DNA from: Hyphomonas sp. UBA5111
GTDB lineage: Bacteria; Pseudomonadota; Alphaproteobacteria; Caulobacterales; Hyphomonadaceae
Reading direction: 5' to 3'
NCBI GenBank assembly: GCA_002414505.1
Contig: DHZF01000013.1
Location: 10,179 to 19,142 of the forward strand
Length of the DNA stretch: 8,964 nt
Below the pieces are notes generated by a model that worked only from the letters and a program-made list of their open reading frames with translations, made no database searches and had not been told where the DNA came from. The translations under genes were made by a program, and so were the position numbers. Position 1 is the stretch's first letter. Every line of letters starts with the position of its first letter. This document shows positions 7,937 to 8,964 of the stretch, in pieces.

Positions 7937-8907
7937 GTATGTTAACCAAAGTGACAGTTTTTCCCGACGATATCAGCCCCGTCTGGGCTGGAGATGGTTC
8001 GCATCTGCCGGAATGGTTTGTGTCGGCCCTGAAAGTGCCGCGCGAGGAAGGTTATGTGGAGATCGACAATGCTAAAGTGCATTACTTTCGCTGGGGCGAC
8101 CGCAGCAAGCCGAAAGTGCTTATGACACATGGCTTTCTCTCCCACGCGCGCTGCTTTGCCTTCATCGCCCCATTCCTCGCCGAAGACTATGACGTTGTCG
8201 CGTTCGATCTCGCCGGCATGGGCGACTCGGAGATGCGTGGGCAGGCCGATCCAGAAGCGAGAGGGCGCGAATTTGTTGAGATTGCCGAGGCGCTCAATCT
8301 GTTTGCAGATGGCCACAAACCCACCATCGTCGCGCACAGTTTCGGTTCCGGCGCAGCGCTCACTGCCGTGACGCAATCGCCCGATCACTTCTCCGGCCTC
8401 GTAATTTGTGATCTCATGGTCATGCGCGCCGAGCTCCTGGAGCAATACTGGAACCAACGCCGTTCCAGCCCGGGGTCAGGTGATCCTGACAAGCCCAAGC
8501 GGTCCTACGCGAGCTATGAAGAGGCGCGCAAAAGATACGTCCTTTCCCCGCCCCAGCCGGTTGGCGAGCCTTTCCTCCTAGATTACATGGCCTATCATTC
8601 TATGCGGCGCGACGGAGACAACTGGACATGGAAATTCTCACCCGAGGTATTCCGGCGAAGCAATAAGTCAGAGGAATGGCTCACTATCGGCCAGCGACTC
8701 GTGAATGCGCCGGGTCGCAAGACCATCGTTCATGGTGCCAAGAGTCAGCTCTTTACCAAGGATTCGGCTGACTACATCCGTGAGCTAGGGGGCGGTGACA
8801 TCCCAATTATCGCCGTACCTGAGGCGCGCCACCATTTGATGCTCGATCAGCCATTGGCATTCGTGACCGCACTCCTGAGTATTCTGCACCTCTGGGAGAA
8901 TAAGTAG
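7933..8907 (+). CDS. Alpha/beta hydrolase, probable ester or lactone hydrolase
   Basis: 324 residues from the ATG overlapping the previous stop (ATGA). A second ATG at 7939 has a GGA at better spacing, so the protein may be two residues shorter. Oxyanion-hole motif HGF (66-68); strand with DLAGMGDSE; nucleophile elbow AHSFGSG with Ser136 (first glycine of GxSxG is Ala); and the C-terminal HHLMLDQP (His300/His301), a familiar catalytic-histidine motif of this branch. The segment where the catalytic acid usually sits reads HGAKSQLF (267-274), with Gln272 where relatives commonly have Asp; Asp160 in VICDLM, after strand six, is an alternative acid. No signal peptide, so cytosolic. Adjacent to the Baeyer-Villiger gene, it probably hydrolyses the ester or lactone made by that enzyme, as in cyclic ketone pathways; a carbon-carbon hydrolase role cannot be excluded. 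Confidence 0.92.
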   Translation: MSMLTKVTVFPDDISPVWAGDGSHLPEWFVSALKVPREEGYVEIDNAKVHYFRWGDRSKPKVLMTHGFLSHARCFAFIAPFLAEDYDVVAFDLAGMGDSEMRGQADPEARGREFVEIAEALNLFADGHKPTIVAHSFGSGAALTAVTQSPDHFSGLVICDLMVMRAELLEQYWNQRRSSPGSGDPDKPKRSYASYEEARKRYVLSPPQPVGEPFLLDYMAYHSMRRDGDNWTWKFSPEVFRRSNKSEEWLTIGQRLVNAPGRKTIVHGAKSQLFTKDSADYIRELGGGDIPIIAVPEARHHLMLDQPLAFVTALLSILHLWENK

Positions 8908-8964
8908 ACCAGCCCCTCATGCCGCTGAACCAAGCTTCGAAGTGACCTGCTCCCCGAAAAATCC
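8908..8964 (+). other. Non-coding tail after the operon
   Basis: 57 bases with no visible gene. It contains the 8-base palindrome CTTCGAAG at 8935-8942, without a T-tract, so not a convincing terminator. The sequence ends 22 bases into a possible insertion-sequence end. Confidence 0.5.
8943..8964 (+). mobile_element. Possible left terminal inverted repeat of an IS3-family element, cut by the window edge
   Basis: The last bases begin TGACCTGCTCCCCGAAAA. This follows the general shape of IS3-family ends (TGA, then CTG, a C-run, then an A/T-rich stretch). No transposase or second end is in the window, so this is a resemblance only. An alternative is ordinary intergenic sequence. Confidence 0.25.

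Noticed and set aside
8931..8942. Rho-independent terminator at the CTTCGAAG palindrome
   Set aside because: The perfect stem would leave almost no loop and there is no following T-run.

Overview
The window looks like an accessory catabolic operon from a high-GC proteobacterium. Base composition is roughly 60% GC by eye. Codon use, protein style and gene content fit a sphingomonad-type alphaproteobacterium, but there is no rRNA or marker gene to confirm this, so the taxonomy is an inference. All eight genes are on the + strand and fill the window almost completely.

Layout: (1) the C-terminal part of an NPD-family (2-nitropropane dioxygenase/nitronate monooxygenase-like) flavoprotein, cut by the left edge (1-636); (2) a thiolase-fold, lipid-transfer-type protein without the thiolase cysteines (633-1823); (3) a small zinc-ribbon/OB-fold DUF35 protein (1820-2281); (4) and (5) two adjacent, dissimilar acyl-CoA dehydrogenases (2289-3539, 3539-4630); a 58-base gap, the only real intergenic space inside the cluster; (6) an AMP-forming acyl-CoA synthetase of the FadD3/FadD17/FadD19 style (4689-6299); (7) a type I Baeyer-Villiger monooxygenase (6299-7936); (8) an alpha/beta hydrolase (7933-8907). 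Five of the seven gene junctions overlap by 1 or 4 bases and one has a 7-base gap, so the set is almost certainly co-transcribed and translationally coupled. The last 22 bases resemble an IS3-family terminal repeat, but this is tentative.

Together the genes suggest a route in which a ketone is converted to an ester or lactone by the Baeyer-Villiger enzyme and opened by the hydrolase. The resulting acid would be activated to a CoA thioester by the synthetase, desaturated by the acyl-CoA dehydrogenase pair, and carbon-carbon cleaved by the thiolase-fold/DUF35 pair, which more closely resembles the steroid side-chain retro-aldolase Ltp2-ChsH2(DUF35) than a true thiolase. The NPD-family enzyme may act on an unsaturated or oxo CoA intermediate, as IpdC does in steroid C/D-ring breakdown. 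No hydratase, dedicated regulator or transporter is visible in the window. The substrate cannot be read from sequence; a cyclic or polycyclic ketone (terpenoid or steroid-like) is the working guess.
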